NCBI GenBank assembly: GCA_946902875.1
Contig: OX336336.1
Location: 7,720,545-7,784,544 of the forward strand
DNA: 64,000 bases
From: Nematopogon swammerdamellus
Lineage: Eukaryota > Arthropoda > Insecta > Lepidoptera > Adelidae
Direction of reading: 5' to 3'
This document shows, one piece after another, positions 32,493 to 43,227 of this stretch. Every line of letters begins with the position of its first letter. Position 1 is the first letter of the stretch. Below the pieces are notes generated by a model. It was not told the DNA's origin, did no database searches, and saw only the letters and a list, made by a program, of their open reading frames with translations. The position numbers and the translations under genes are program-made.

Positions 32493-32800
32493 TGCCTACG
32501 GGGGCTTGGAATACGGGGGTTGCCAATGCCATGCCGACCTGACAGGTGCCCATTCACTCCTCTCTTGAAGGACCCGCGAATGTACTTGGGGGATATGATT
32601 TTTTTTATTGAAAGCACGACATATGGCGCCGAGCCACCCATGAGATGTCTAACGACGCCCATGGACATTCGGTCGTATGCTGGGGTTGCGAATGCCATGC
32701 CCGCCACATATGTGTGCAGAGAGAGCGTTCCAAGGTTCACCAGTTCTGTGGAGGAAAAATCTGCAGAGCCGGTTGGTACCCATACGGTACGCTGTAATTC
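32493..32800 (-). pseudogene. LINE ORF2 C-terminus relics (GHLSGRHGI type), rearranged
   Basis: Minus-strand pieces: an HRTGE.WN.L.AHI-like stretch, then 'ggcattcgcaaccccagcatacgaccgaatgtcc', then PKYIRGSFKRGVNGHLSGRH near 32500-32600. The order differs from the intact version at 52440-52690, so part is deleted or duplicated. Confidence 0.6.
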
Positions 32801-32839
32801 CAAAGTGTAGGTACAATCTCTATTTCTATCTTCTCTACT

Positions 32840-33150
32840 ATATAAAAATGAACGTCTGTATGTATATGTATGTATCACCTGAAGAAAACTCCGGAACCAC
32901 TGAACATATTTGAGATTGATGCGGTTTGCACCAATGGAAAGAGTAGTTCTTGAGGCTCACTATAGGCTATATACCATCACGTTAAATAGCCTTAGGGCTG
33001 AGCAGTATCAAAGAAAGTTTAGTTTTTCTTAGTGTCGAATGGTAGTAATAGATGGCGTGAGCAGTTCTGTTGCTTTGCGTTGCAGCGTTCAAATCGGATT
33101 TGCTATTAAACAGAGTCTACCGCGAGCGAAGCCGCGGGCAAAAGCTAGAC
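32840..33150 (+). repeat. Dispersed repeat ending GAAGCCGCGGGCAAAAGCTA
   Basis: 'atgaacgtctgtatgtatatg', 'cgctatt.aaaccgagtc' and the end 'gcgagcgaagccgcgggcaaaagcta', shared with 58365-58425 and a decayed scrap near 11342-11370. Non-coding. Confidence 0.55.
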
Positions 33151-33481
33151 TATAAGCACATATTACTTAATAGTTACTTCGTAGCAGATAAATCACTCTA
33201 TAGAAAAAGTTCCATGCCTTCGGCTTTAATAACCTACTGTTTCACGTCGCCACGTTATTATGTGTGATGATTGCTTTGCAGCTGCGCGCAGTTGCGTGGG
33301 CGAGCGTGTAGGTATGCTTCGCGCGACTGACGAATTTCCACTGAATTAGACCGCCGGCGGCGGCCTGCTGGGCGGTAGGTAGTTAGTGCGCGCAAGTACA
33401 TAGAGTGCGTGAGGCCTTCTATAAGTGCTTAGATTCTTTCTAGCTTCAGTGTAGGCTCAATTTTCGGTGTTCAAGACTCAC

Positions 33482-33662
33482 CGATCTCAAGGGCGGGCAC
33501 TTTCTGCGCCGGGTTGATTTCCTTGTACTCCGGCGTCAGGTGGTCATTCTCCTTCCAGATGTCGACGGGGCGCTCCACGAACGCGATCTGCTTCCACTGC
33601 AGCGCCGCGCGGACGCGCCACGAGCACGACGACCTCCAGAATGAATGCAGCACCACTTTGTT
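33482..33662 (-). CDS. GSTZ: GST zeta (maleylacetoacetate isomerase), shared N-terminal exon
   Basis: Encodes NKVVLHSFWRSSCSWRVRAA and on to the NPAQKVPALEI stretch, the first strands and helix of the thioredoxin-like domain. SSCSWRV is the signature catalytic and glutathione-activating motif of zeta GSTs, and KVPALEI holds the conserved cis-proline. The donor GTGAGT (33481-33476) is perfect and leaves phase 1, matching both exon 2A and exon 2B. The 5' boundary is placed after CCACCAG. The pyrimidine tract is poor and no ATG is in frame, so a short upstream start exon is expected. Zeta enzymes convert maleylacetoacetate to fumarylacetoacetate in tyrosine catabolism and are cytosolic. Confidence 0.9.
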
Positions 33663-33964
33663 CTGGTGGCGAATACACTTTGTCTTTAGGCCTATAGTCT
33701 TTATTCTGGGGCTAGTTCTGCGGTTTAGGTTTCGGCACCAAAAATTATTGTACAGAGAAATCCTTATTTTAAAACTCCGTTATCCTTCTACCTCAAGGAA
33801 ATACCTAGGATTTTTTTTTTGTTAGTGTCAGTTTAAGAATACTCAGGTAATGACAAAGTTTCTCGGAAATAATAAAAAGTAAATAGACAATTATTTTATT
33901 TGTATGTAGTGTTTGTAGGACTTTATAATTTTTATTTTATTTTATTGGACATACAAACAGGTAC

Positions 33965-34062
33965 AGTACCCGGCACTAAATAATGAACATCGAGCTTTAG
34001 AAAAAGACAATCCGGCTGTAGAGCGTCGTCGGTCATGTCGCATGAACTCGCTCTACAAAAGT
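33965..34062 (+). mobile_element. Half copy of the fold-back MITE at 24385-24557
   Basis: 'acagtacccggcactaaataatgaacatcgagctttagaaaaagacaatccggctgtagagcg' matches one arm of that MITE. The second arm is absent after 'ctcgctctac'. Confidence 0.65.
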
Positions 34063-34312
34063 AAAATAATATTTAAAAATCGATTTTTTCAGCATCGGAA
34101 AATAATTTTACTTTTTTTTTTAATTTAGGGATTTGACGGTACGCAGTGGATAAAAATACACCTTGTATATGCATATCTACTTTACGAGTAGGTAATAGGT
34201 AATATAATGTAGGTAGTAGGTAATATAATGAATACAATCGTACTTCCTCTCTCGCCTGTAATCGCCTCCGTCGCCTGTAATCTGCGTAAATACTTACTCG
34301 GTAGTACCAACA

Positions 34313-34460
34313 TGTTTCTCCTGCGCATGTTTTTTTTTTTTTCAAAACATTACACAGAAACATCGACACATTGAGGCGTGGCCATAGACATTTGTATGAA
34401 AACAAATGTTTTTGTGTAATGTTTCTTGTGTAATGTTTTGAAAAAACATGCGGAGGAGAC
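34313..34460. mobile_element. Small palindromic element
   Basis: Arms 'tctcctgcgcatgtttt...caaaacattacaca' and 'tgtgtaatgttttgaaaaaacatgcggaggaga' are near-perfect complements. The centre contains a second hairpin (ACATTTGTATGAAAACAAATGT). 'tgtgtaatgtttcttgtgtaatgttttg' duplicates one arm edge. Confidence 0.75.
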
Positions 34461-35729
34461 GCAATTTTATGCATACAAATGAGCTCGAACTAGCGATTTC
34501 GTTAATTTTGAGCGGGATTTTTCCATTTATAAATTTCGGGGGTTTACCCTAGGTCATTGATTTTGGCCTAGGCACGTCCTTGGCCTATTTGAATGTCTGT
34601 CTGTCTGTCACATGTCCTTCACTTATTTTTATGTGACCTCGGTTAAATATATAGCCTCCAAAATTTAACCATGTCCATATCCATGCTTGTCATTAGACAA
34701 GCCATTAGGCTTCACCAGACAGAAACTACTTTTTCTCGACATATTGGAAGGCACTCTATCTGTAAATTGCAGGTAAAGAGCGGTTTATGTGAAAAGCCGA
34801 ATGCCGATAAGGACTGAGTGGAACGTGCCGCAAAACACTTTAATTTCATCTCCAACTCGCTCTACTAACAAGTAGAACGAACAGTCAAGGTCACTTTATT
34901 TTTGTGTTTTCAAGTCGTAAGAGTTCGTTTGATATCGACTCCATTCGTAAAAGCGAGGTATATATAGTGTTATCTCGCTCTGACTAAGCGATTAAAGAGA
35001 GATGAAACTAAAATATTTCCCAACTTAGCTCACTATGTAAATGCGTTTACTTGCACTCAACTCACTCAACTTATAGTCTCCGTGGTGGGTGTAATCGAAC
35101 CGGATAGAACAAATAATGACAAGTTCGAGTGCAGTTTTACTGCCTCAATACTCAATACGTGTTAGCTAATTTCTCATCAAAATGTAAAAACAAATACCGC
35201 TCACCTGTGACATGGTTTAGTGCCTTATGTTTTGCCAAAAAATAGTATGCACCTAGTATATTATTTGAATGTATAGACTGAGTACTGACACTAAACAAAA
35301 CTTTGATCCACTGACAGCGATATGTTATCTCATTATTTCCACGTCAGCGCGTCAAGCGCTTTCAAGCGTACTGCTTTGTAATACATTTATAATAATTTGT
35401 TCTTGGCTTGATTTTTTAGTTATGTATCAAAATTGACGATTGCACTATACAACCGATGTAATTTTAATATACAGAGTGGTCAGATTCATATGTCTTCACC
35501 TCTAGTGAGCGGTAGTATAGATTCATTATTTATAAGTAGGTTAATATAATAACAAAACATTGTCAGTTCTTCTTCACATTTAAATCTCTTTATATTATTC
35601 ATTATTATCCATTTATTATTATCATATTATTAACCTACTGTAAAGTATTGGATTATATTATCTGTATTATTTTTTTATTCGTTTATTGACACATTTCTTT
35701 TTTTATATTAATTTTACATAAAAAACTTA
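34461..35729. other. Non-coding; one repeat scrap
   Basis: Only 35075-35140 is recognisable, as a scrap of the TTCTTCTTCGTGGGT-family repeat ('ccgtggtgggtgtaatcgaa', 'acaagttcgagtgcagttttactgcct'). I found no first exon for the GSTZ gene here, although a short ATG exon may lie in this stretch. Confidence 0.35.
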
Positions 35730-36311
35730 AATCTAAAATTAATATAAAATAACAAAATGGAATTTCCACCACCGGCGGCGGGGCGAACCCAGGCTACCGA
35801 TGGTCGGACCCGAGAGAGAGAAACCTTCGGACAATTCGAGCGGTGTCGAGCAAGACCGCCTTCTGCATCTGACCCTTGATCCAAGCAAGTGGCTCTAGTG
35901 AGAGCCTCTTGAGATGATGGTCGAGGCTCTTCGCTATCAGCCCATGCGCAGACACGACTATGGGCACAACGATCGTCGAGTCCACGGGCCACATGTCGGT
36001 AACCTCATGAGACAGATCGATGTATTTTAACATCTTTTCTTTTTCTGCCTTCACAAGGTTCTCGTCATGCGGCACCGTGATGTCGACGAGCCTGCGCGCC
36101 GCGCCTCCCGGTCGATTATCACTATGTCAGGTCTATTAGCCATAATAGTCCTATCAGTGATAATCGACCGGTCCCAGTAGAGCGTGATGTGAGTATTTTC
36201 GAGAACTGGCTGTGGGTTATACTTGTAGTAAGGCACCTCCGAGCCGACAAGGTTGAACTTCAAGGCAAGTTGCTGATGGATTATCCTGGCTACTAGGTTG
36301 TGCCTGTGCAA
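35730..36311 (-). pseudogene. RLE-type non-LTR element C-terminus, copy 2, frameshifted
   Basis: The minus strand reads HNLVARIIHQQLALKF, VPYYKYNPQPVLEN, LYWDRSIITDRTIMANRPDI, VIIDRE, then after a frameshift near 36095-36105 LVDITVPHDENLVKAEKEK. It continues MWPVDSTIVVPIVVSAHGLI and AWIKGQMQKAVLLDTARIVR to the stop at 35794. The RPD...D..VPHDEN..K arrangement fits a PD-(D/E)xK restriction-like endonuclease, as in R2/R4-type elements. That clade call is from memory of the family and is tentative. The 3' UTR is shared with the inverted copy at 30778-31023. Confidence 0.65.
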
Positions 36312-37414
36312 ATATTATCTGTATTATTATTATTAACCTAACCTAAGAATTGGATATATTATCTGTAAATAGGAGGTTTTTGAGTAAATAAATAAATGGA
36401 AGTACCAGAATTTTCGACGTACCCTTATCCGAGTTTAGGTCATCTACCTTATGTATGAAATTATACAATAAACAATAAAAATTGTATAGCAAAAAAGAGC
36501 TCCTTATCCAAATAAATAAAACATCAAAAACAAAGTAACTGAGTTAGGTATTCACTTCGTTTCCATCGCATGGATGAGAAAACGTAATTAAAACATCACT
36601 AAAAGTGTTTGTTGACATTTATCATTCCAGGTAATGTTATAACTTTATTCTTAGCACATTGCTAGTGTATGTGATCGCCTACAGTGTATTACAAAAGGTA
36701 TGCATGTCACATTATTTTAATAATGAATACAAACGTCTTTACAATTTTTTCATGTAATAATTTTGTGACCATATGTTGGACTTAAACTGCGATATTAATA
36801 AAAAATAGGTAATACACCAACTGTCAGACCGTCTTTTGACCAACTTCTCTTCGCAGTCGAGCAAAAAAGGATTTTGAACTTCTTACCATGTCCTACAATT
36901 TCGAATCGTATTTCGTTAGGTAGAGGGTAGAGCAGATAATAATAATTTAAACTCTACATTTCTCTATCATGAAAAAGATATCTGAACACACTTTCCACTT
37001 TACAGCCGCTGAGTGCTGACTGGGTAACTAGTTAGAGATGTGTCGCTCTCGCTCGTACGTTGAATGTTAGCGAAGTTGGAGCGATGGATACTAGTCCGAT
37101 CCGCGTATCGCTTATCCATTTGTACGTCGCGCCGACAATAAGCATGCACCTTACACGCTTCGATAGCGTCATAGATTACAAGAGGGATAGCGTTGCGTTC
37201 GCTGCCATCAGGTACCTACAGTAATCGTAGATCTGAAACCTAATAAAGGTTCCTATAACATGAGGCAAGACATTATTTAACTTTAAAAGTAGCAAAGAAA
37301 AGAAAACCATAGTGTACCTAGTTAACAATACTGTTATGTTCCAAACATTACACGTGTTAACCCTTTGACTCCCAAACGTTTAAAATAGTACTACTCTACA
37401 CAACGTACATTACT
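36312..37414. other. Non-coding, nothing recognised
   Basis: No exon or repeat is identified. The 37010-37200 portion is somewhat richer in GC and CpG than its surroundings. Confidence 0.4.
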
Positions 37415-37565
37415 TTTTAACCCCCGACGAAAAGTGACCGTATGTGGCCTCGTATCTCCCAAACGGATGAAACTATTTGTATGCGGTTCTTCTTTAATAT
37501 AAATCTTATTTAACTGGGATTTTTCTTGGTTATGTTTGTAGTCAAGTTATCAAGTAATAAAAAAA
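37415..37565 (+). repeat. CCCCCGACGAAAA-family dispersed repeat
   Basis: 'taacccccgacgaaaagtgac', 'tcgtatctcccaaacggatg', 'gcggttcttc', 'ggttatgtttgtagtcaagttatcaagtaat'. A shorter relative of 30515-30775 without the GT tract. Confidence 0.65.
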
Positions 37566-38058
37566 ACCACGTCTCTAATAAAGCTTAAAATAAATTAAAT
37601 TACAAATGAAAAAAAAAGTAAAAAATAATTTCCGTTTAGTTACAGGCATCGAGGTTTCCTTGTAACGGTAGTTTTTTAGTGACGTGGATCGACATTTCAG
37701 TCCAAACGTGATGGGACCTTGTGAACATTCGGCCGTTGCAGATGGGTTACTATCCGTTCGAATTTGTCCGAACATATCCGGACTTTCGACCTTCCGTACG
37801 GACTTTGTCCGGCTTTTTAATTTGTTCGGATTTTTGAGTTGGAGATAATATTTTTGAATGAATGTTTAATTTTCTCATTAAATGACTTAAAATAAAACAT
37901 ATGTATTGAATAATTCTTCAATATTTATTAAACTACATACGTGGGCGCGTGGGACAACACGCGTGGAATTTATTATTTAATTGTGTGAATAAAGTGGCCG
38001 GATTTTTTTAATGTTCGTCTTTTTGTTAGGACTCTTCGAATTTCGAAATGGTAACCCT

Positions 38059-39083
38059 TAGTCTAGTAAATAGAGGAGGGTTACCTTACAAACGTCCGGT
38101 AGTTCTAAATTTTTGATATTGTTACGTGGCTCGTCCACGGGCGAAGAAAAACTCTGTGATCAGGTTTTTGAGAATCGTATATTTTTCATATCCTTTTCAG
38201 TTCCAGGTACATATTTGTTGTGACAGACCACCTTTTTTATAACATTTTAGAGAGCTGTCACTAGAATCATTATACTAGGCAGATGGCGACGTCACAATAT
38301 TGTTAGAAGTATTTAAAATATAAAATGCACAATTCCCCCCCCCCCCTCCCCCCTCCGCGCCCGCCGCCATATTGAAAAAACCAAAAAAGTCGGCATTTTC
38401 TTCAGATTTTTGCTTATATCTTCATATATCTTCATTTTCGTGCATTTAAGCTACAAAAGAGTTTGCTCATTGTTGTAGATAATTAAATTTCCTATAACTA
38501 CCATTTTAAATTCTGTTTCTAGGACTGATACTTACGGAGATATAAACTAAAAAAAAAGTAATTTTCCGGAAATTTGGCAAACTTCTAACTTTAGAACGCT
38601 GTAATTAAGTTATGGCCTATTCTAGGAAAAAGTATCACAATAAAATTTTTAGGGAATTAAATTACCTACAAATTTTATTCAGATACTTTTTTCCTAGAAT
38701 AGGCCATAACTTAATTACAGCGTTCTAAAGTTAGAAGTTTGCCAAATTTCCGGAAAATTTGTTTCTTTTAAAAGTTCATATCTCCGTAAGTATCAGTCTT
38801 AGAAACAAAATTTAAAATGTTACTTATAGGAAATTTAATTGTCTACAACAATGAGTAATGTTTTTTATAACTAATATGCACGGAAATAAATATGTAAGCA
38901 AAAATCTGAAGAAAGTGCCGATTTTTTTGGTTTTTTCAATATGGCGGCGGGCGCGGAGGGGGGGAATTGTGCATTTTATATTTTAAAATACTTCTAACCA
39001 TCCTAGACAACATATCAAAAATTTAGAACTACCGGACCGTTTGTAAGGTAACCCGCCTCTTTTGGTCTCTATTTACTGGGCTA
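38059..39083. mobile_element. 1-kb palindromic fold-back element
   Basis: Nearly the whole kilobase is an inverted repeat centred near 38660. The outer arms share 'gggttaccttacaaacg.tccggtagttctaaatttttgatat'. The next block is 'aaatataaaatgcacaattccccc', then 'gccgccatattgaaaaaacc', then a long inner block with 'ccggaaatttggcaaacttctaactttagaacgctgtaattaagttatggcctattctagg'. The left arm has about 190 extra bp (roughly 38112-38305) and a C-run (38334-38350). The tips are AGTAAATAGAG / CTCTATTTACT. No long open frame. Confidence 0.85.
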
Positions 39084-40270
39084 CCTGACAGATGACAAAA
39101 CATGTAGGTGTGGTCAGTCAGAGCGGGCGTGTATCCGTCGAAGAAGATTCTTCTGGTGCGTTTCGGCGCTGACGGTGTTCACTTCATGTTGACCGTGTCT
39201 CTCGTGTCTTCTCTCGAGCGGCGCTGTGACCAATTTCAAAATAATCGACAATTTGAAGGAATCTTCCCTGTTAAAATTGTCCTTCTTCTTGATTGCGTTG
39301 AACACTACGACTATTTGACGTGTTGTGTTGTTTCATTCACAAGAATTTCAGCCAAATGCCTAGCTCAAAAAACGACATAGAATCAAACTGTTTATTTCGG
39401 AACGACGCCGACGCACTATGGGCCAAAGTGCCACTTTTCGGTTATAAATCTGTATCTCCTAAACTAGAAGACCTTTATTCACAATTTTTTTTATGGTATT
39501 ACTTGAATAGTTACTCTTCAAAAAAACAGTAACAGTTGATTGCAAATAATATTTATTATTAATAAAAAAAAATCCTAAAATACTAAATAATTTATTTCTA
39601 AACTATGAAAATAAGATAAAAAATTATTATGTACATTTACCAATAAAGTATAAACTTTTATATAATATTCACTAATAAAAACATTTTTGTACCTATATTG
39701 TAATAAATTAAAAATTAATCATTAAATAATTAAACGCATTAAATGCGCTTACAGGACAGCACCTGTTTTTTGCTTCCTGAATTTTATTATAAGAAGGGAA
39801 GACGATGGAATATCTTTTCACAGGTTTACGATTTTGTATCCTCTCTGATGAAATTGCGTAGTAACTTTTCAAGAAACACAGTGGATAGCTCACCTTAAGA
39901 ATACTTGTAAGACTCCATATCGTTTCAGAAACACTACACTGCACTTATCTGGCACGAATATTCAGGCAGTACAGTGTGTAAATGTACCACCCCTCACAGA
40001 ATGGCTTATATTCGTTCGTACGAAAAAAAATATGGCGTGTGCATCATATCTCCTTACACTCTGTGGTTCAGAAATTGTGTTCAAAACATCAAATAACACA
40101 AAAACACACCTGGCGTAAATACATATATAATCATATCATAGTTTTAACCGCAATTGTTTCCATTACGAAGTAGCTATACCGTGAGAATGCTGAGGTTGTA
40201 GTGTACTTTCTTTGCATAATTTATACAATCAGTACTCTTAAGTTAACTGTTCAAATAAAATCATTTAAAA
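39084..40270. other. Non-coding, nothing recognised
   Basis: A short plus frame (39320-39532) contains FRNDADALWAKVPLFGYKS but has no domain and no splice support. No gene can be defended. Confidence 0.35.
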
Positions 40271-40635
40271 TCAGCCTCGGTAGCTCAGTGGTGCGGTCGG
40301 TCGACTGTTGTTAGAGACGGAAGTAAACTTTCTCCATACTCCATACAAAATCGTATTTCGGCATTTATGTTATCTCGCCCCCTAGACCTTATCCGATTTT
40401 AAATTTTTTTTTTAGTAGGTAGGGTTTATCCCGTCCGGGTTGGTACCACCGCACTGAATGAAACATCGGTCGAAACCGCTATGTAAATAGTTCGTGTTTT
40501 CCGTCCAGTTCAGTGTAGACGATATGAAATGAAGGGAAGCATTGACATGGCACCTAGTTCACACGGAGTTTATAGGCTGACATCACGGATGTTGTAGGAG
40601 GTATAGCCAACCGTGTCAGTTTCCATAAAAAAAAT
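40271..40635 (+). repeat. SINE A with replaced 5S-like segment
   Basis: The head begins TCAGCCTCGGTAGCTCAGTG to 'gactgttgtta' (40313). About 100 bp of unrelated sequence then replaces the 5S-like and T-arm boxes. The body resumes at 'taggtagggtttatcccg' (about 40414) and runs to the tail and A-run at 40635. It is an internal replacement, since both ends are present. Confidence 0.85.
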
Positions 40636-41253
40636 TTATAAAATAAAATAAAAAAAAAATCGTTCACGCGAACGCTCCGAGCACGCATATTTTTTTAATT
40701 TTTGTGCCAATTTGCAGAGTTTTGCAGAAAGTTGTTTATTAATTCTAAATAAACAGTGTACTGGCTGTATAAAACCATTATAATATTCACCCGGGCAGAC
40801 CCTGATACCATTTGAAAGCTTAGATGAAAATTGTAGTTTTAGATAAATTTTGCGTTTTCGTTAGTGGTTTAAATAAGGGATGATATCTTTAAAAAACCCA
40901 ACACAGTTACCATTACCTAAAAGCCCAAGAAGTATGCTTTTCGAATATGTATGGGTTTCTATATGTTTACCTAAGTATTTTTTGAGAAAAATATACATAA
41001 ATATGCGCTCCCTTAATATGCGGATGTTTGCGCAAAGAATTTGTTCAACTTTCAAGCGTCATATAACCGAGGAAAGTCAACTAAAATCTAAAATATGTAC
41101 GTATAAAATAAGTACCTTTCATGGCCTATCGAACCAACTATATTTCATTACCCCAGGTGGTATGTTGTCAAAACCATTTTTGACAGTTGCTTGTATGGGG
41201 CCTGTCCATAGTGCGACGTATCGATGGCTATACATCATATCATAACCCCTATA

Positions 41254-41696
41254 AGCGGCGGGTGGCCTAGTGGTTGAGGCATCGGTTTCTCATGCGAGAG
41301 GTCCGAGGTTCGAATCCGATCGGCGTATACCAATGAGTTTTTTTCTGACGAAAAAATTTACGTGCATACCTACACCTGCTGCTTCACCGTTCGGAACCGG
41401 TGTAAAACTGTAGGTCCCTTCCCTTGCCCCTTACCTAGGTATTAATAGGTATTTGAGCCTACCACCTACCACCTCCTAGGTGGTAGGCTCAAATTGTAGC
41501 CGACTGGGTTTGTACCACCATACAGTATGTAAGATGGCCGCATAGCAGCCTCGGTTGTGTTCTCCTCTAGTCCAGTATAGCCAGCAATCCAGGGAGGCTC
41601 CGGTATGGCACCTACCTTTTCGGAGGTGATATTGGTTCCGAGCATATGATTTGGCCCTTCCGACTCTGCCACCCATACCGGATTACATAAAAAAAC
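41254..41696 (+). repeat. SINE B, full-length tRNA-headed SINE
   Basis: The head GGTGGCCTAGTGGTTGAGGC is followed by GAGGTTCGAATCCGAT: an A box (TGGCCTAGTGGT) and a perfect B box (GGTTCGAATCC) in tRNA-like spacing. The body has TGTAAAACTGTAGGTCCCTT, 'gactgggtttgtaccacca' and 'tccagtatagccag', and the tail ends CCGGATTACATAAAAAAA. The body is homologous to SINE A although the heads differ. Confidence 0.85.
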
Positions 41697-41759
41697 CCAC
41701 GGTGACCAAATTTTACAGGAGAAAGTAAAAACTGTTTTATTTTACTGTACTGTGTGAGA

Positions 41760-42035
41760 CTGGTACTTAAAAAGAATAGCCCCACTGCGTCTCTCCCCGT
41801 GCATGTCGTAAAAGGCTACTAAGAGATAAGGATGCCGTGCTAAAGGGCGACAGTGTTGTGCAGCAGGTGGGTCTTTGTGCCTTACTTGCTGCTTGATAGT
41901 TATCTTGTCCGAATACTTTGCTAAACGTGGTGGTCGATGTTGTGTTGTAATTTTCTTGAGTTCTTGCAGCACAACATCGATTACTCTGCTTACCCTGATT
42001 GTCGGGATACAGCATGTATGGTATGTATGTATGTA
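41760..42035 (-). repeat. Dispersed repeat (GTGCCAAGGTGAGAGGTGG family) with (GTAT)n
   Basis: Inverse of 31897-32155: 'agccccactgcgtctctcc', 'gataaggatgccgtgctaaaggg', 'gttatcttgtccgaatactttg' and 'gcagcacaacatcgattac'. It ends in a GTAT microsatellite (42019-42037). The 'caaggtgagaggtgg' module is deleted. Confidence 0.6.
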
Positions 42036-42037
42036 TG

Positions 42038-42526
42038 TCTTATTTCACACATAATGGAATAAATGTAAACATTTTGTGGTTGTCGTTTCTGTTTGATCGC
42101 TTTTAATAGTTTTAATTAAAAATATAATTCAAAATAAATATGTATAATTAATTAATTATCTTGACAGCTGTTGTGTGGCTTGCGAGAAATTGCGCGCAAA
42201 TTTCGATGAATGTGTTACCACTCCAAGCCACTCGCTTGGGGAAGTGATTATTTTATTGCCACCATTTCAAATTATTAAATTCACTGGGTTGCGAGTTTTT
42301 GCAAACACCTAAAGTTTTTAATTTGAAAATTGTCTGCATACTTAACTCGATTTCAGCTTTTTGTGGGCTACGAGGTATTGCCTGTAAACCATCGATATGT
42401 AACTTGTGTGAAGTTAGGAGCATTCCTAGAATGTTCGTGTGCCACACCTTCTTTTTGCTTCGCAACAATCGGCTAATAAGAAAAGACCAATGAAATAAAT
42501 TATATTATTCATCAATACTCATAATC
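42038..42526. other. Non-coding, downstream of the prohormone-like gene
   Basis: AT-rich; no exon or repeat recognised. Confidence 0.4.
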
Positions 42527-42532
42527 TTTATT
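42527..42532 (-). terminator. Poly(A) signal of the prohormone-like gene
   Basis: TTTATT on plus is AATAAA on minus, about 117 nt past the stop codon at 42649. That is a normal 3' UTR length for a small secreted-peptide gene. Confidence 0.55.
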
Positions 42533-42648
42533 TACAAATTAAATTACTCGATATATGCCAGTACATTAATGTTAGTATTATTACAAATGATGGAAGTATA
42601 TTCAATACAAATGACTAGGTGGAAGTGTTGAGTGTGCAATCACCGCTG

Positions 42649-42905
42649 TTAGCCCCACCGCAAGGGGGAGCCCGGAGGTCTGATAAGGGTAGCCCTGGTT
42701 TCGGCGCTGACAATGTCTCCGTTGATGTCGAAGGAGGGGAAACCGTTGTAGGAGTGGAAGTGGCGGCGATGCTCTATGTCCTTGCCCGAGTGGATCCCCT
42801 GCATGCGGGTCCAGAAGGAGAAGATCCTCTTGGATACGGGGATGTCGGAGTCGGAGCGTTTTCTCTTGTGGCCGCTCTGATGCCGCTCGGATAGGTCGAC
42901 CGGAT
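42649..42905 (-). CDS. Prohormone-like secreted precursor, C-terminal exon
   Basis: Acceptor ACGTTTCAG; the first two bases (AT) complete a codon opened by the last A of the upstream exon (phase 1, giving Asn). The 84 full codons read PVDLSERHQSGHKRKRSDSD, IPVSKRIFSFWTRMQGIHSG, KDIEHRRHFHSYNGFPSFDI and on to IRPPGSPLRWG, then TAA at 42649-42651. KRKR, SKR and EHRR are candidate convertase sites. The final Gly directly before the stop is the usual donor for C-terminal amidation, which would give a peptide ending -PLRW-amide. I cannot match the peptide to a named family; sNPF-type peptides of flies can end in RLRW-amide, but the rest is unlike them. Confidence 0.75.
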
Positions 42906-43227
42906 CTGAAACGTAGGTACGTTTGAGCGTTCGTCTTTGGAGAATAATTTGTATTTTGGGATATTTTCTTGACGGAGATGATAAAAGTTAGAATACTTTT
43001 TAGCTACACCGACCACATCGATTGGTTAAACATACTACCTATTTTGTTCCACAATTCAAAATATTATTAATTCAAAATTTACATATTTTCGTGATGCATT
43101 GCTTGAAGCAATATTAAGAGCTTCCAGAAAATTCCGGCCTGTGTCAGTAATGGAAATCTGAAATTGGGTGATGCATGGTGGAATGGAGATGCCAAGTTAG
43201 TTTCTTGTAATTAATACACATTGTTAG

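Noticed and set aside
36335..36347. CCTAACCTAA as an insect telomeric repeat
   Set aside because: Only one to two units; interstitial telomere arrays would need many.
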